The notes: generated by a model from the sequence alone, not told the origin. Positions 1-8,061 are shown, counted from the first letter of the stretch. The stretch: 34,617 nucleotides of DNA from Gemmatimonadaceae bacterium (GCA_025450035.1 JANWIF010000135.1:1-34617); one strand, 5' to 3'. Numbers and translations: made by a program.

Positions 1-173
1 CATTCTTAGGCGAAGTGCCGTTCGATGAAGTGATCGTGGCCGAAGGCGATGTCGGCGTGCCGACCATGGTCGCGCGTCCGGACAGCGCGGCGGGCGTTGC
101 GTTCGACGCCGTGGCCCAGGCGGTGGCCGCCGCGCTCGGCTGGCATCGCGCGGACGCCGGAGCACGCACGTGA
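1..173 (+). CDS. Mrp/ApbC/NBP35-type Fe-S cluster carrier ATPase, C-terminal fragment
   Basis: The reading frame enters from the left edge (first full codon at 3) and stops with TGA at 171-173; about 56 residues are visible. They begin FLGEVPFDEVIVAEGDVGVP and continue with a PDSAAGVAFDAVAQAV stretch. This matches the end of the P-loop Mrp/ApbC family, where a LG-x-(I/V)-PFD segment is followed by a GDxGxP segment and a terminal helix. Such proteins bind and hand over Fe-S clusters in the cytoplasm. The nucleotide-binding part lies outside the window. The stop overlaps the GTG start of the next gene (GTGA at 170-173), so the two are probably translated together. Family call is good; the exact subfamily cannot be decided from the tail alone. 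Confidence 0.75.
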   Translation, partial: FLGEVPFDEVIVAEGDVGVPTMVARPDSAAGVAFDAVAQAVAAALGWHRADAGART

Positions 174-1504
174 CGACGGCCGAGACCGCGACACCGGCCA
201 CCCGGCCGGCGGCGGCGATCGGCCCACGACCCGGCGGCTTCGGTGGGGGCGGGGCGATGACCCCGGCCACCAACTCGATCGGACTCGCCGCCGAGCACTT
301 CGCCGCATCGATGCTCTACCTCGTCGCGGGAAGCGCGGGGCTGGTGTGGATCGCGCCGGAGTTGGCCGCCGGCACCTTTCTCTCGCCGCACGTCGCCGGA
401 GTCACTCATCTGTTCACGTTAGGCTGGATCACGACCACCATCTTCGGCGCACTCTGCCAATTGCTCCCGGTCGCACTCGGCGCGCCGCTGCGTTCCGTGC
501 GCGTGGCCCACGCCAGCTTCTGGACTTTTGCGCCCGGCGTCGGGCTGTTTGCCACCGGCATCGCATCCAGCTCGACGACGTTGCACAACGTCGGCATCTC
601 CTTCGTGGCCGTTGGCATCGTGCTCGCCGTCGCCAACATCGGCGCATCGCTGAGGACGGCGCGGATGCGCGATGCGACGTGGGCCGCGGTGATTCTCGCG
701 ACGGGCTTCCTGTCGTCGACGCTGCTGTTCGGGATCATCCTGCTGCACAACCTGGACACGGGCTTCATCGCGCAGTGGCGGCTGCACGTGCTGGCCTCGC
801 ACCTTCACGTGGCCATCGTGGGGTGGGCGGTGATCATGATGAGCGGTGTGTCGTACCGGCTGCTGCCGATGTTTCTGCTCGCGCACGGCGCCGACACGCG
901 TTGGATCAGAGGGGCGTTGGTACTCTTGACCGCCGGTGTGGTGGCGCTCCCGATCGGACTTCTTACCGGCGTCGCGCTCGTCGCCTGGTTAGGCGTGCTG
1001 CTGCTCGAGGGCGGAGTCGCCTGCTTCCTGTGCCAGGCCCTGGCCTTTCACCGCGTTCGGGTGCGGAAGCAGCTCGACCCCGGCCTGCGGTTCGCGGCCG
1101 CCGGACTCGCGTTCCTCGCGGCGAGTGCGGTCCTGGGCCCCGTGGTGCTGGCGCGCGGCGTCGGTCACGGACACCTGGCCGTCGCCTACGTCGCAACAGG
1201 ATTACTCGGCGGCGTCGCGCTGTTCATCGTCGGGTTCTTCTACAAAATCGTGCCGTTACTGGCGTGGACCGCGCGCTATCGAAATAAGATGGGCAAGGGC
1301 AAGGTCCCGACGGTGGCGGAGACGTACTCCGCGCGCGTCGCGACCGTGCAGTTCTGGTTCATGGTGTTGGGGGTGGTGCTGCTCGCAACCGGCGCCGGCG
1401 CCGCATGGGCGCACGTCGCACGCTGTGGCGCGGTGCTCTTTCTGGGCGGCGCGCTGCTGTTCGCGAGCCAGATGGCTCGTCTCGTTCTTGGAGGACACTC
1501 ATGA
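170..1504 (+). CDS. NnrS / heme-copper-oxidase-I-like polytopic membrane protein
   Basis: 444 residues, almost entirely hydrophobic, with roughly 11-12 predicted membrane segments separated by short loops. Conserved-looking histidines sit in helices: a THLFTLGWITTTIFGALCQL segment near residue 84, and ASHLHVAIVGW near residue 208. These resemble the heme-binding helices of NnrS and of cbb3-like subunit I relatives. NnrS-type proteins are linked to nitric-oxide stress and denitrification; a heme or metal role is inferred. The GTG start overlaps the stop of the Mrp-like gene; an ATG at 257, after a G-rich stretch, is an alternative start. The stop overlaps the next gene (ATGA). The DUF2249 genes downstream fit a nitrogen-oxide or anaerobic-respiration context. 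Precise function unknown. Confidence 0.6.
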   Translation: MTTAETATPATRPAAAIGPRPGGFGGGGAMTPATNSIGLAAEHFAASMLYLVAGSAGLVWIAPELAAGTFLSPHVAGVTHLFTLGWITTTIFGALCQLLPVALGAPLRSVRVAHASFWTFAPGVGLFATGIASSSTTLHNVGISFVAVGIVLAVANIGASLRTARMRDATWAAVILATGFLSSTLLFGIILLHNLDTGFIAQWRLHVLASHLHVAIVGWAVIMMSGVSYRLLPMFLLAHGADTRWIRGALVLLTAGVVALPIGLLTGVALVAWLGVLLLEGGVACFLCQALAFHRVRVRKQLDPGLRFAAAGLAFLAASAVLGPVVLARGVGHGHLAVAYVATGLLGGVALFIVGFFYKIVPLLAWTARYRNKMGKGKVPTVAETYSARVATVQFWFMVLGVVLLATGAGAAWAHVARCGAVLFLGGALLFASQMARLVLGGHS

Positions 1505-2358
1505 TGACGCATGCAGCGGCGACACCCATCGCGCCGACGGACCGCGTGAGCGATGTGCTGTCACGCGACGAATCGCTGGTCGACGTGTTCGTGCGGCACG
1601 CGCCGCATTTCACGAAGCTGCGAAACAAAGCCATGCGGCGCGTGATGGCCCGGCTCCTCACGGTCGAGCAGGCGGCGCGGACGGCGGGCATTCCGGCCGA
1701 TGTGCTGGTGCGCGACTTGAACGCGGCCCTGGGCGTGGCGCCCGCGGAGGGCACGGCGGCGGCGGCCACGGCGGACGACCAACATCCGCCTAACGGTAAG
1801 CCCGTCGAGACGCGCACACACCCCCCCGATGCGCCGCTGGTCGAGCTCGACGTCCGCGAGGATCTGCGATCCGGCCGCGAGCCGTTCTCGAAGGTCATGG
1901 CCGCGGCCAGCGCGCTGGCCGGTGGCGACGTGTTGCACCTGCGGGCGATCTTCGAGCCGGCGCCGTTGTTCAGCGTGCTGGGGAAGCGCGGCTTCGTGCA
2001 CGAATCGCGCGAACATTCCCCTGATGACTGGTCCGTATGGTTCTGGCGCCCGGATGCGGCGAGCGCCGCGTCGACATCCGAGCGGATGCTCGCGCCAGCC
2101 GCTGCGGTCGCGGCCGCAGCGACCGACGAAGGAAACGAGCACGAAATCGTGCTCGACGTGCGCGGGCTCGAGCCGCCGGAGCCGCTCATCCGTACTTTGG
2201 CGGCGCTCGAGACGCTCCCCGCGGGGCACGTGCTCCTGCAGGTGAACGTGCGCGTCCCGCAGTTCCTTATCCCCATGCTCGGCGAGCGCGGGTACGCGTG
2301 CGAGATCGATGAATCGCCTGCGGATCGAGTGCTCGTACGAATCTGGCGAGTCGGGTGA
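1501..2358 (+). CDS. ScdA_N/DUF1858-like plus tandem DUF2249 protein
   Basis: 285 residues. The ATG at 1501 overlaps the upstream stop (ATGATG) and follows GGAGGA at 1490-1495, which decides this start. Residues about 10-70 (RVSDVLSRDESLVDVFVRHA onward) form a helical domain like the N-terminus of ScdA/RIC di-iron repair proteins and DUF1858. A low-complexity Ala/Pro linker follows, then two DUF2249 units at about 112-185 and 215-284. Each starts LDVR and ends with a VWFWRP or VRIWR strand. DUF2249 has a TusA-like fold and is commonly found beside nitrogen-oxide or low-oxygen respiration genes. No catalytic Cys is evident in the repeats. Probably a cytoplasmic partner of the adjacent membrane protein (inference). 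Confidence 0.7.
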   Translation: MMTHAAATPIAPTDRVSDVLSRDESLVDVFVRHAPHFTKLRNKAMRRVMARLLTVEQAARTAGIPADVLVRDLNAALGVAPAEGTAAAATADDQHPPNGKPVETRTHPPDAPLVELDVREDLRSGREPFSKVMAAASALAGGDVLHLRAIFEPAPLFSVLGKRGFVHESREHSPDDWSVWFWRPDAASAASTSERMLAPAAAVAAAATDEGNEHEIVLDVRGLEPPEPLIRTLAALETLPAGHVLLQVNVRVPQFLIPMLGERGYACEIDESPADRVLVRIWRVG

Positions 2359-2409
2359 GGCTCGCCAGCCACCACCACTTCCCACGTACGCCACATAGGA
2401 GACGTCATC

Positions 2410-2640
2410 ATGCCCGTACAGACAGAGCTCGACGTGCGCGTCATTCCGCCGCGCGACAAGCATCCCACCATATTTCGCGCCGTCGACAAGCTCGCGAAGG
2501 GTGAGTCGTTGACGCTGGTGAACGATCACGACCCGCTCCCGCTGCGGTACCAGCTCAATGCGGAGCATCCCGATACGTTCGACTGGGCCTACGAGGCACA
2601 GGGTCCGGAGGTCTGGCGGGTGAAGATCAGCCGCCGGTAG
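2410..2640 (+). CDS. Small DUF2249 domain protein
   Basis: 76 residues, one complete DUF2249 unit (LDVRVIPPRDKHPTIFRAVD, then a LTLVNDHDPLPLRYQL strand, then EVWRVKISRR). The NDHDP motif with a following Leu-Arg is typical of stand-alone DUF2249 proteins. A ribosome-binding site (AGGAGA at 2397-2402) precedes the ATG by 7 bases. It is the last gene of the leftward block: a 52-base gap from the tandem DUF2249 gene and then a strong hairpin at 2657-2702. The role is unknown; the TusA-like fold suggests binding of a small redox or sulfur ligand, but the TusA cysteine is not present. Confidence 0.75.
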   Translation: MPVQTELDVRVIPPRDKHPTIFRAVDKLAKGESLTLVNDHDPLPLRYQLNAEHPDTFDWAYEAQGPEVWRVKISRR

Positions 2641-2656
2641 CAGCCGGGAGCCGACA

Positions 2657-2702
2657 CGCAAGTGGGCGGCGCCTCCGCACTCCGAGGCGCCGCCCACCTG
2701 CG
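2657..2702. terminator. Bidirectional hairpin terminator between convergent genes
   Basis: A perfect 14-bp stem (2662-2675 paired with 2684-2697, arms GTGGGCGGCGCCTC and GAGGCGCCGCCCAC) with an 8-base loop. It is extended by four more pairs (CGCA/TGCG) beyond one mismatch. It lies between the end of the DUF2249 gene (+) and the end of the DUF4142 gene (-). There is no long T run, so it may act as a strong structural or Rho-assisted terminator. Confidence 0.8.
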
Positions 2703-2738
2703 CGGTAGGCTAACTCGCTGCCGTCATGACACAGGCGG

Positions 2739-3368
2739 CTACTTGGCAAGCTCCTTCTGGGCGGCCTGCGCGCGGTCGAGATGCTTCTGCAGTATCGGAC
2801 CGGCCGCCTTGATGAGGTCCTTGAGCGCCTGATTCTGCGCCTGGGCTTCCGCCGTCCCCGCCCAACCCATGACCGCCTGATGGATGCCGATCTCGTGGTC
2901 GATGTATGTCGAATCGAAGGCGTGTCCTTTCGGCGCCGCGTCGAGCGCGGCCTGCTCGTCCTGGACCGCCTTGGTGAACGGGTCGTCCGTTGGCAGCTGC
3001 GGAGTGATGCTCTGCTTCTTCGCCAGGTCCTGCCCCATCACGCGAAGGGCATGATGTTCGCCCATCATCAATCTGGCAAAGCTCTTCACGCTCGCGCTTG
3101 TGGCCTTGGGCAGTGCCGACGCCCCAAGCGCGCTGTCGGCCATGTTCGCCTCGTCAAGCAAGGCGACGATATTCGCATCCGTTAGCGCTGTAGTGGCAGG
3201 CGCTGCCGCGCTCTGGCTGGCGGCCGAGGTATCGGCGGGAGCGGGGCTCATCGCCGCCGACGTCGTGTCCGCCGTTGCTCCGGTTTCCTTTGCCTTACAT
3301 CCGCTCAGCGCCACCCACGTAACCGCCACGAGCGAAAGACCTGCAAATCTGCTTGGTACGATGTACAT
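2739..3368 (-). CDS. DUF4142 ferritin-like lipoprotein
   Basis: 209 residues from the ATG at 3368, chosen because CGGAGG lies 5 bases upstream; an upstream in-frame start at 3401 is less likely. Residues 1-24 form a lipoprotein signal ending LSGC, followed by an Ala/Ser/Thr/Pro-rich linker. The C-terminal 140 residues are a helical DUF4142 domain (LTDANIVALLDEANMADSAL, MMGEHHALRVMG, YIDHEIGIHQAVMGW). His and Glu pairs sit as in four-helix ferritin-like folds. The protein is probably anchored in the periplasm facing the outer membrane. DUF4142 proteins are widespread and functionally unassigned; metal binding is plausible from the His/Glu pattern. It ends at the shared hairpin 2657-2702. Confidence 0.8.
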   Translation of the reverse strand: MYIVPSRFAGLSLVAVTWVALSGCKAKETGATADTTSAAMSPAPADTSAASQSAAAPATTALTDANIVALLDEANMADSALGASALPKATSASVKSFARLMMGEHHALRVMGQDLAKKQSITPQLPTDDPFTKAVQDEQAALDAAPKGHAFDSTYIDHEIGIHQAVMGWAGTAEAQAQNQALKDLIKAAGPILQKHLDRAQAAQKELAK

Positions 3369-3369
3369 A

Positions 3370-3498
3370 CTACCTCCGAATGAAATCACTCTCTGGTTCA
3401 TGGCCGGCCGACAGCTGCGGCCAAACGGCTTCGGACAGTGCGCCGTGGATCACGATGCTGACGAATCTCGCCAGGTCGTCCACGTTGTAATGTCGCAT
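3370..3498 (-). CDS. Possible 42-residue ORF ahead of the DUF4142 gene
   Basis: From the ATG at 3498 this frame encodes 42 residues starting MRHYNVDDLARFVSIVIHGA, and its TAG (3372-3370) falls inside the ribosome-binding site of the DUF4142 gene. The composition is protein-like and the stop placement would allow coupling, but no clear ribosome-binding site precedes it and I recognise no family. It could equally be the decayed end of a longer gene. Otherwise 3369-3592 shows nothing firm. Confidence 0.25.
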   Translation of the reverse strand: MRHYNVDDLARFVSIVIHGALSEAVWPQLSAGHEPESDFIRR

Positions 3499-3592
3499 AA
3501 TCGAGGCCAGATGAAAGAATGTCCGCGCTGGCGGCCGAACGCTATGAGGAGGCTGTACTGCATCGGACGCCGAATGTACGCCCCGGCACCCT

Positions 3593-4804
3593 TCACACCG
3601 CCTCGCCCACATGGAAGCCGTGGCGCTCGAGGAGCGCGATGACCGCGGCGACGTGGTCGCGGCCGCGCGTTTCGAGATGCATCACGATCTCGACGTCCCG
3701 CACGGAAATGTCGGCGAACGCCCGGCGGTGGGCGACCTCGAGGACGTTGGCGCCGGCTTCCGCCACCAGCTGCGTTAGGCGTGCAAGCTGTCCCGGCCGA
3801 TCGCGGACCGTCACCGCCAGCAGCGCCAACCGTCCGTCGGCAACAAGTCCGCGGTCGATGATGCGCTCCACGAGGTTCACGTCGATGTTGCCGCCCGACA
3901 CCACGATCGCGACCACGTCGCGTTCGTCGATGGGCAGGAGCGCTGCCACCATCGCGGCGAGCGGCGCCGCACCGGCTCCTTCGGCCAGCACCTTCTGCCG
4001 CTCGAGGAGCAGGTGCACCGCGCTCGCGATCTGTTGCTCGTCCACGGCGACGATGTCGTCGACGTAGCGTTCGATGAGCGGGAACGTGCGCTCGCCGACG
4101 CGCTTCACGGCGATCCCGTCGGCGATCGTCTCCGACGTCTCGAGGGGGACGATGTGTCCCGCGCGGCGCGAGGCGAGTGCCGAAGCGGCCGCGGCGGCCT
4201 CGACACCGTAGACACGAACACCGGAGCGCTGCTCCTTGATCGCGATCGCGATTCCGGAGATGAGACCGCCGCCTCCGATCGGCACCACGACGGCGGAGAG
4301 CGCTGGAAGTTGTTCGAGCAGTTCGAGTCCGATCGTGCCCTGCCCCGCGATCACGCGTTCGTCGTCGAACGCGTGGACCAGGACGCGCCCCTCTTCGGTC
4401 TCGAGTCGGCGCGCTTCGACCATCGCATCCGACAGCGTGGCCCCGTGAAAGCGCACGCCGGCGCCGAAGCGGCGCGTGTTCGCCACCTTGATGAGCGGTG
4501 TGTGTTCCGGCATCACGACCTCCACCGGGATGCCGAGTCGCGCGCCATGGTACGCCACCGCCTGTGCGTGATTGCCGGCGCTGGCTGTCACGATGCCGCG
4601 CCGGCATTCGGCTGGCGTGAGGTCGAGCAGCCGATTCAGTGCGCCGCGGTCCTTGAACGAGCCGGTGCGCTGCAGGTTCTCGAGCTTGAGGAAAAGCGCG
4701 CTCGGTACCAGGTCGCGCAGCGCGAGCGCGGGCGTTACCGGCGTAAAGACGATGGAGTCATGAATGCGCTCAGATGCGGCGTGGATGTCGATCAAGGTCG
4801 GCAT
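3593..4804 (-). CDS. ilvA: Threonine ammonia-lyase (threonine dehydratase) with ACT domain
   Basis: 403 residues, the usual length for the PLP fold-type II threonine dehydratase with a single C-terminal ACT domain. The PLP lysine motif GSFKDRGA places Lys at about residue 51, the substrate loop ASAGNHAQ at 74-81, and the phosphate-binding GGGGL at 177-181. From about residue 328 an ACT domain begins (LLAVTVRDRPGQLARLTQLV), which in this family senses amino acids. Reaction: threonine to 2-oxobutanoate and ammonia, cytoplasmic. It could be the biosynthetic enzyme for isoleucine or a catabolic TdcB-like form, since both share this architecture. The start codon lies inside a short repeat (4801-4880) that recurs at 6618-6700. 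Confidence 0.9.
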   Translation of the reverse strand: MPTLIDIHAASERIHDSIVFTPVTPALALRDLVPSALFLKLENLQRTGSFKDRGALNRLLDLTPAECRRGIVTASAGNHAQAVAYHGARLGIPVEVVMPEHTPLIKVANTRRFGAGVRFHGATLSDAMVEARRLETEEGRVLVHAFDDERVIAGQGTIGLELLEQLPALSAVVVPIGGGGLISGIAIAIKEQRSGVRVYGVEAAAAASALASRRAGHIVPLETSETIADGIAVKRVGERTFPLIERYVDDIVAVDEQQIASAVHLLLERQKVLAEGAGAAPLAAMVAALLPIDERDVVAIVVSGGNIDVNLVERIIDRGLVADGRLALLAVTVRDRPGQLARLTQLVAEAGANVLEVAHRRAFADISVRDVEIVMHLETRGRDHVAAVIALLERHGFHVGEAV

Positions 4805-4880
4805 GCAGAGGCACCGTTTCCAGAGAGAAGTTGTGCTATGTTCGTACGATACTCATCCCATTGGTGCGTCGCGAGTGCCC
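4801..4880. repeat. Diverged ~80-bp direct repeat, copy A (ilvA start region)
   Basis: Copy A matches copy B (6618-6700). Both begin GCATGCAGAGG (4801 and 6618). Both continue with a TTGNNCTATGTTCNTACGAT block (4831 and 6646), identical at 19 of 22 positions when the next two bases are included. Both then carry CGTCGCGANTGCC. Copy A overlaps the ilvA start codon and the space downstream of trpS; copy B covers the leader and first codons of the broken L,D-transpeptidase gene. The repeats flank the trpS-ahpD pair. Confidence 0.65.
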
Positions 4881-4943
4881 AGCGCCCGCAAGGCCAGCTC
4901 GCGATGGACCGGCGGCATGGATCCCCGACTTCCCGGATTTCGG

Positions 4944-5966
4944 TTAGGCGCCAATGGCGTCATCGAGATGGAAGACGCGCCGCACATCCGCCACCACCGA
5001 CGCGACCACCGGGCGGGATCGCTCGCTGCCGCGGCGCACGATGGACAACACCTCGCCCGGGTCGCGCGCCAACGCCTCGCGCCGGTCACGAATGGGCGCC
5101 ACCAGCGCGTCAAGCACCTCAACCAGGCGTCGCTTGACCGCGACATCGCCTAACCCGCCCTCCCGGTACCGCGCGGCCAGTGCAGCCACCCCGTCCTGAT
5201 CGGGATCGAACGCATCGAGGTAGGCGAACACGACGTTCCCCTCGGTCCGTCCCGGATCGCTCGCCCGGACGTGCGACGGATCGGTGAACATCGCCTGCAC
5301 CTTGGCGCGAAGCACATCCGGTCCAGCGGAGAGCGGGATCGCGTTGCCGAGCGACTTGCTGGCCTTACGTCCATCGACTCCGGGCAGTCGCGGCGTGTCG
5401 GATAGGAGCGGCCGGCACTCTGCCAACACCGGGCGACCCGCGAGATGAGCGAGCCGGCGCACGATCTCGTTCGTCAGCTCGATCATCGGCAGCTGATCAT
5501 CGCCAACCGGGACGAGCGTGGCACGGAACCCGGTGACATCCGCTGCTTGGCTGACGGGATAGCACAGGAATCCCGCGGGCACGTCGCGACGAAAACCGCG
5601 AAGCTCGACCTCGGCGCGCGTGGTCGGATTCCGCTCGAGCCGGGCAACCGTCACCAAGTTGAGGTAGAGCACGGTCAGCTCGCACAATTCCGGAATCGCC
5701 GACTGCAACGCGATCGTCGTACGCGCCGGATCGATGCCTACCGCCAGGTAGTCCAGTGCTACCTCGAGCACGTTGGCCCGCACGTCCGCCGCGCGGCCCG
5801 CGTTGTCGGTCAACCCCTGCAGATCAGCGATGAGCAGCGTCTGGTCGTGCTCGCCCTGCAGGCGGACGCGGTTGCGCAGCGACCCCGCGTAATGCCCGAG
5901 ATGCAACGGCCCTGTCGGGCGATCGCCGGTGAGGATCGTACTCCTCGACGCCGGATCGTCCACCAC
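4944..5966 (-). CDS. trpS: Tryptophanyl-tRNA synthetase
   Basis: Class I aminoacyl-tRNA synthetase charging tRNA-Trp in the cytoplasm. From the GTG at 5966 it is 340 residues, the family's normal size. It starts just ahead of [20 protein letters not shown], which contains the HIGH-type motif HLGH (residues 22-25); the KMSKS equivalent is KASKS (201-205). The GTG overlaps the stop of the upstream gene (TAGTG), consistent with coupling. An ATG at 6032 would add 22 residues that overlap the neighbour by 67 bases and fall before the usual family start, so I prefer 5966. No strong ribosome-binding site is visible for either. The stop TAA lies in one of the GTTAGGC heptamers. Confidence 0.92.
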   Translation of the reverse strand: MVDDPASRSTILTGDRPTGPLHLGHYAGSLRNRVRLQGEHDQTLLIADLQGLTDNAGRAADVRANVLEVALDYLAVGIDPARTTIALQSAIPELCELTVLYLNLVTVARLERNPTTRAEVELRGFRRDVPAGFLCYPVSQAADVTGFRATLVPVGDDQLPMIELTNEIVRRLAHLAGRPVLAECRPLLSDTPRLPGVDGRKASKSLGNAIPLSAGPDVLRAKVQAMFTDPSHVRASDPGRTEGNVVFAYLDAFDPDQDGVAALAARYREGGLGDVAVKRRLVEVLDALVAPIRDRREALARDPGEVLSIVRRGSERSRPVVASVVADVRRVFHLDDAIGA

Positions 5967-6427
5967 TAGGAATGTCGCTTCGGCTGATACGTTCCCACCG
6001 GCGTGCGGAAGCCGATCGACAGTCGGTTCCATCCATTAATGGCGATCAGCGCCATGGTGAGATCCACCAGCTCCTTCTCCGAAAAGTGCGCGCGGGCCTC
6101 CGCGAAGAGTTCGTCGCTCACGCCCGCGTCGCCGATCCGCGTAACCGCTTCGGTCCACGCAAGGGCCGCCCGCTCGCGCGGCGTGTAGAACGGCGCTTCG
6201 CGCCATGCGCTCAGCACGTAGATGCGCTGTTCGGTTTCGCCCTCGGCGCGCGCATCCTTGCTGTGCATGTCGAGACAGTACGCGCAGCCGTTGAGCTGCG
6301 ACGCGCGCATCTTGATCAGCTCGAGCAGTAGCGGTTCGAGTCCGGATTCGTTCGTATAGCGCTGCAAAGCCGCCATGGCCTGCACCGCCGCGGGGGCGCT
6401 GCGGCCATAGTCGATTCTCTGTGTCAT
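5966..6427 (-). CDS. AhpD-like carboxymuconolactone decarboxylase family protein
   Basis: 153 residues. Residues 48-55 carry the CxxC-x3-H motif ([14 protein letters not shown]), the redox-active pair of AhpD-type alkylhydroperoxidases, within the helical CMD domain. The flanking [10 protein letters not shown] and [12 protein letters not shown]-like segments also fit this family. It probably reduces peroxides or acts as a thiol-dependent antioxidant in the cytoplasm; the physiological substrate is unknown for this subgroup. The gene precedes trpS and shares its stop with the trpS start. The upstream gap (6428-6652) holds two small hairpins and is shared with the divergent transpeptidase remnant. 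Confidence 0.85.
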   Translation of the reverse strand: MTQRIDYGRSAPAAVQAMAALQRYTNESGLEPLLLELIKMRASQLNGCAYCLDMHSKDARAEGETEQRIYVLSAWREAPFYTPRERAALAWTEAVTRIGDAGVSDELFAEARAHFSEKELVDLTMALIAINGWNRLSIGFRTPVGTYQPKRHS

Positions 6428-6574
6428 GACGTCACCTCGTTGGTGTCTACCGTGCTGACTAAACGCCGATCGCGGCGTGTGCGTTCCTGTCGCTTCTCCT
6501 CGATTTCGCGGTGTCCGTGGCCCGCGGCGCCACCGGGACCAAATATGTCATCATTGTCACACGCAGCGCGCATG

Positions 6575-6638
6575 TCGAGCAGGGTACTGGTAGTACCACT
6601 ACCTCGAGCAGGGTCTGCATGCAGAGGAACGTCTGCAT
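6575..6638. promoter_or_regulatory. Pair of small inverted repeats between ahpD and the ldt remnant
   Basis: Two compact hairpins: GGTACT-GGT-AGTACC at 6583-6597, and ATGCAGA-GGAACG-TCTGCAT at 6619-6638. They are accompanied by a direct repeat TCGAGCAGGGT at 6575-6585 and 6604-6614. The position between divergent genes suggests old operator or leader structures. The second hairpin overlaps the start of repeat copy B. Function is inferred only. Confidence 0.4.
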
Positions 6639-6700
6639 TGATACGTTGCACTATGTTCTTACGATACACGGCCCGGTGGTGGTACGTCGCGACTGCCATG
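6618..6700. repeat. Diverged ~80-bp direct repeat, copy B (leader of ldt remnant)
   Basis: Second copy of the element at 4801-4880; shared blocks are described there. Here it includes the ATG at 6653 and the first codons of the broken L,D-transpeptidase. That suggests copy A is a duplicated or left-behind 5' end of the same gene. Confidence 0.65.
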
Positions 6701-7351
6701 CTGGCGCTCTGTTGGTCACCCGTGCGCGCTCAGTCGCCTCCCGAACACCCGCGCACGGCGTCTGATTCGGCCGCAGCGGTTCAGTTGATTATCAACGTAC
6801 CGGCCTACGTCTGGATGTCGTCCAGCGCGACAGCGCGACGCGCTCATTCGTCATCGCCATCGACGAGCGAGCGTTCCCGACGCCGATCGGCGCATTTCGC
6901 ATGACGCTTGTGATCTGGAATCCCGAATGAAACCCGCCGCCAAGCAACTGGGCGAAGGGGAAACGGCGCGAGCCGCCGGGCCCGAACAATTCAATGGGAC
7001 GCGTGAAAATGCACGTGATCGAGCTGATCTACGTGCACGGAACAGCGTTGCTGCGCAGCCTGGGCAAGGCCAGCTCGAAACTTTCCGCTCACCTTCCCGG
7101 TACCGGTCGAGATCGCGTATCGTCTCGCCGAGGTGCGGGACGGACGCTTGTTGATATATCCAAACGTGTACCTGCGACCGCGCGCGCGCGCCGCCACGGA
7201 GGCGCTCCAGGCGTTGGGCGAGTCCGGATACGACACCGCGCGCGTGGACTCCGCGCGGCTGGCACGGCTGGTGCGCCAGAGCCAGCGCGCCGCGACCAGC
7301 ACGCTGGTGGATAGCCTTTTTGTCACGCTTGGCGCCGAGCAACACGAGTGA
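6653..7351 (+). pseudogene. Decayed L,D-transpeptidase (YkuD family)
   Basis: Pieces of one YkuD-type protein are spread over two frames. From the ATG at 6653 there is a signal peptide (ATAMLALCWSPVRAQ) and LIINVPAY. A one-base loss near 6807 shifts to frame 1, giving RLDVVQRDSATRSF and FPTPIGAFRMTLVIWNPE. A TGA at 6928 stands where the family has Trp. Beyond it the same frame gives NPPPSNWAKGK, then GRVKMHVIELIYVHGT and SLGKASS. The next family segment, the catalytic SHGCVR motif, is missing. The C-terminal part returns in frame 2 (FPVPVEIAYRLAEVRDGRLL) and stops at 7349-7351. With a frameshift, a nonsense codon and loss of the active-site cysteine, it cannot encode a working peptidoglycan cross-linker. 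Confidence 0.75.
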
Positions 7352-7404
7352 CCGCTCGCCTGTTCCACTAGGGTTAGGCGAAGCGGCCACCGTGGTGCGG
7401 CTGC

Positions 7405-8061
7405 CTACTTCACCTTTTTGATCGCACCGCACGCGATGGGGATGGTAACCTGGGCCGGAATCCCGGGGAGCGAAGCTACCGATGCCGGCAGCTTGGTGTC
7501 CGGCGGCACACCATGGACCATGACCACGCGCTTGTCGAGCGCGAGGCCGTTCGCTGCGAACTTGGCGTTGAACGCCGTCTCCAGAGCACTCAGGGAGACC
7601 GTCTTCTCGTAGCGATACGAGCCATCTTTCGACGCCTTGGGATAGGTATCCTTCACGATCTCCAGGCCGACCGGGTCGTCGTGAAACGGCACCATCGTCG
7701 TGCCAACCGCGGGTTCGGTTTCGACCAGGTCGATGATGCCATCGCCGTTCTTGTCCGCCGTCATGGTAGGGCAGACAGCCTGGTGTCCGTCCGGGAAGCC
7801 ATGAAAGTGCTGCAAGTGCATCATATTCGCAGGTACACCGCGCATCCGGATGGTGATGGTCAGGCTGTCACCTGTGATCTTGAAGGTGGCTCGCCCCATC
7901 GCCTTGTGCCCGGTGACTTTTGAATTCATCGCGACCAGACGCGCTACGTACGTCGTTGTGGACTTACTCGCACTCGATGTTTGCTGCGCTCCGGCCGCCG
8001 CGGCGGGCACCGCGATCGCAACCGCCCCCGCCAGCAGCGTGTTGAATACTGGAACTCTCAC
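7405..8061 (-). CDS. Secreted CHRD-like protein with one EF-hand loop
   Basis: 218 residues from the GTG at 8061, selected because CGGAGG precedes it by 6 bases; the ATG at 8094 lacks such a site. Residues 1-26 are a signal peptide ending AAGAQQ. The body resembles CHRD-type beta domains (ATFKITGDSLTITIRMRGVP). It has a His cluster HLQHFHGF near residues 82-87 and a canonical 12-residue EF-hand loop DKNGDGIIDLVE at 103-114, with acidic or oxygen ligands at loop positions 1, 3, 5, 9 and 12. It is probably periplasmic or extracellular and metal-binding. Function unknown. It lies about 1.6 kb from xoxF on the other strand, but no direct link is shown. Confidence 0.6.
   Translation of the reverse strand: MRVPVFNTLLAGAVAIAVPAAAAGAQQTSSASKSTTTYVARLVAMNSKVTGHKAMGRATFKITGDSLTITIRMRGVPANMMHLQHFHGFPDGHQAVCPTMTADKNGDGIIDLVETEPAVGTTMVPFHDDPVGLEIVKDTYPKASKDGSYRYEKTVSLSALETAFNAKFAANGLALDKRVVMVHGVPPDTKLPASVASLPGIPAQVTIPIACGAIKKVK

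Noticed and set aside
1359-2489. 376-codon minus-strand frame opposite the DUF2249 genes
   Set aside because: Antisense shadow of genes with good starts, ribosome-binding sites and domain matches.
6928-6930. TGA in the transpeptidase remnant as selenocysteine or as a Trp-coding UGA
   Set aside because: No SECIS hairpin follows, the family has Trp here, and the gene carries a frameshift and a lost active site; other genes use TGA as a normal stop.
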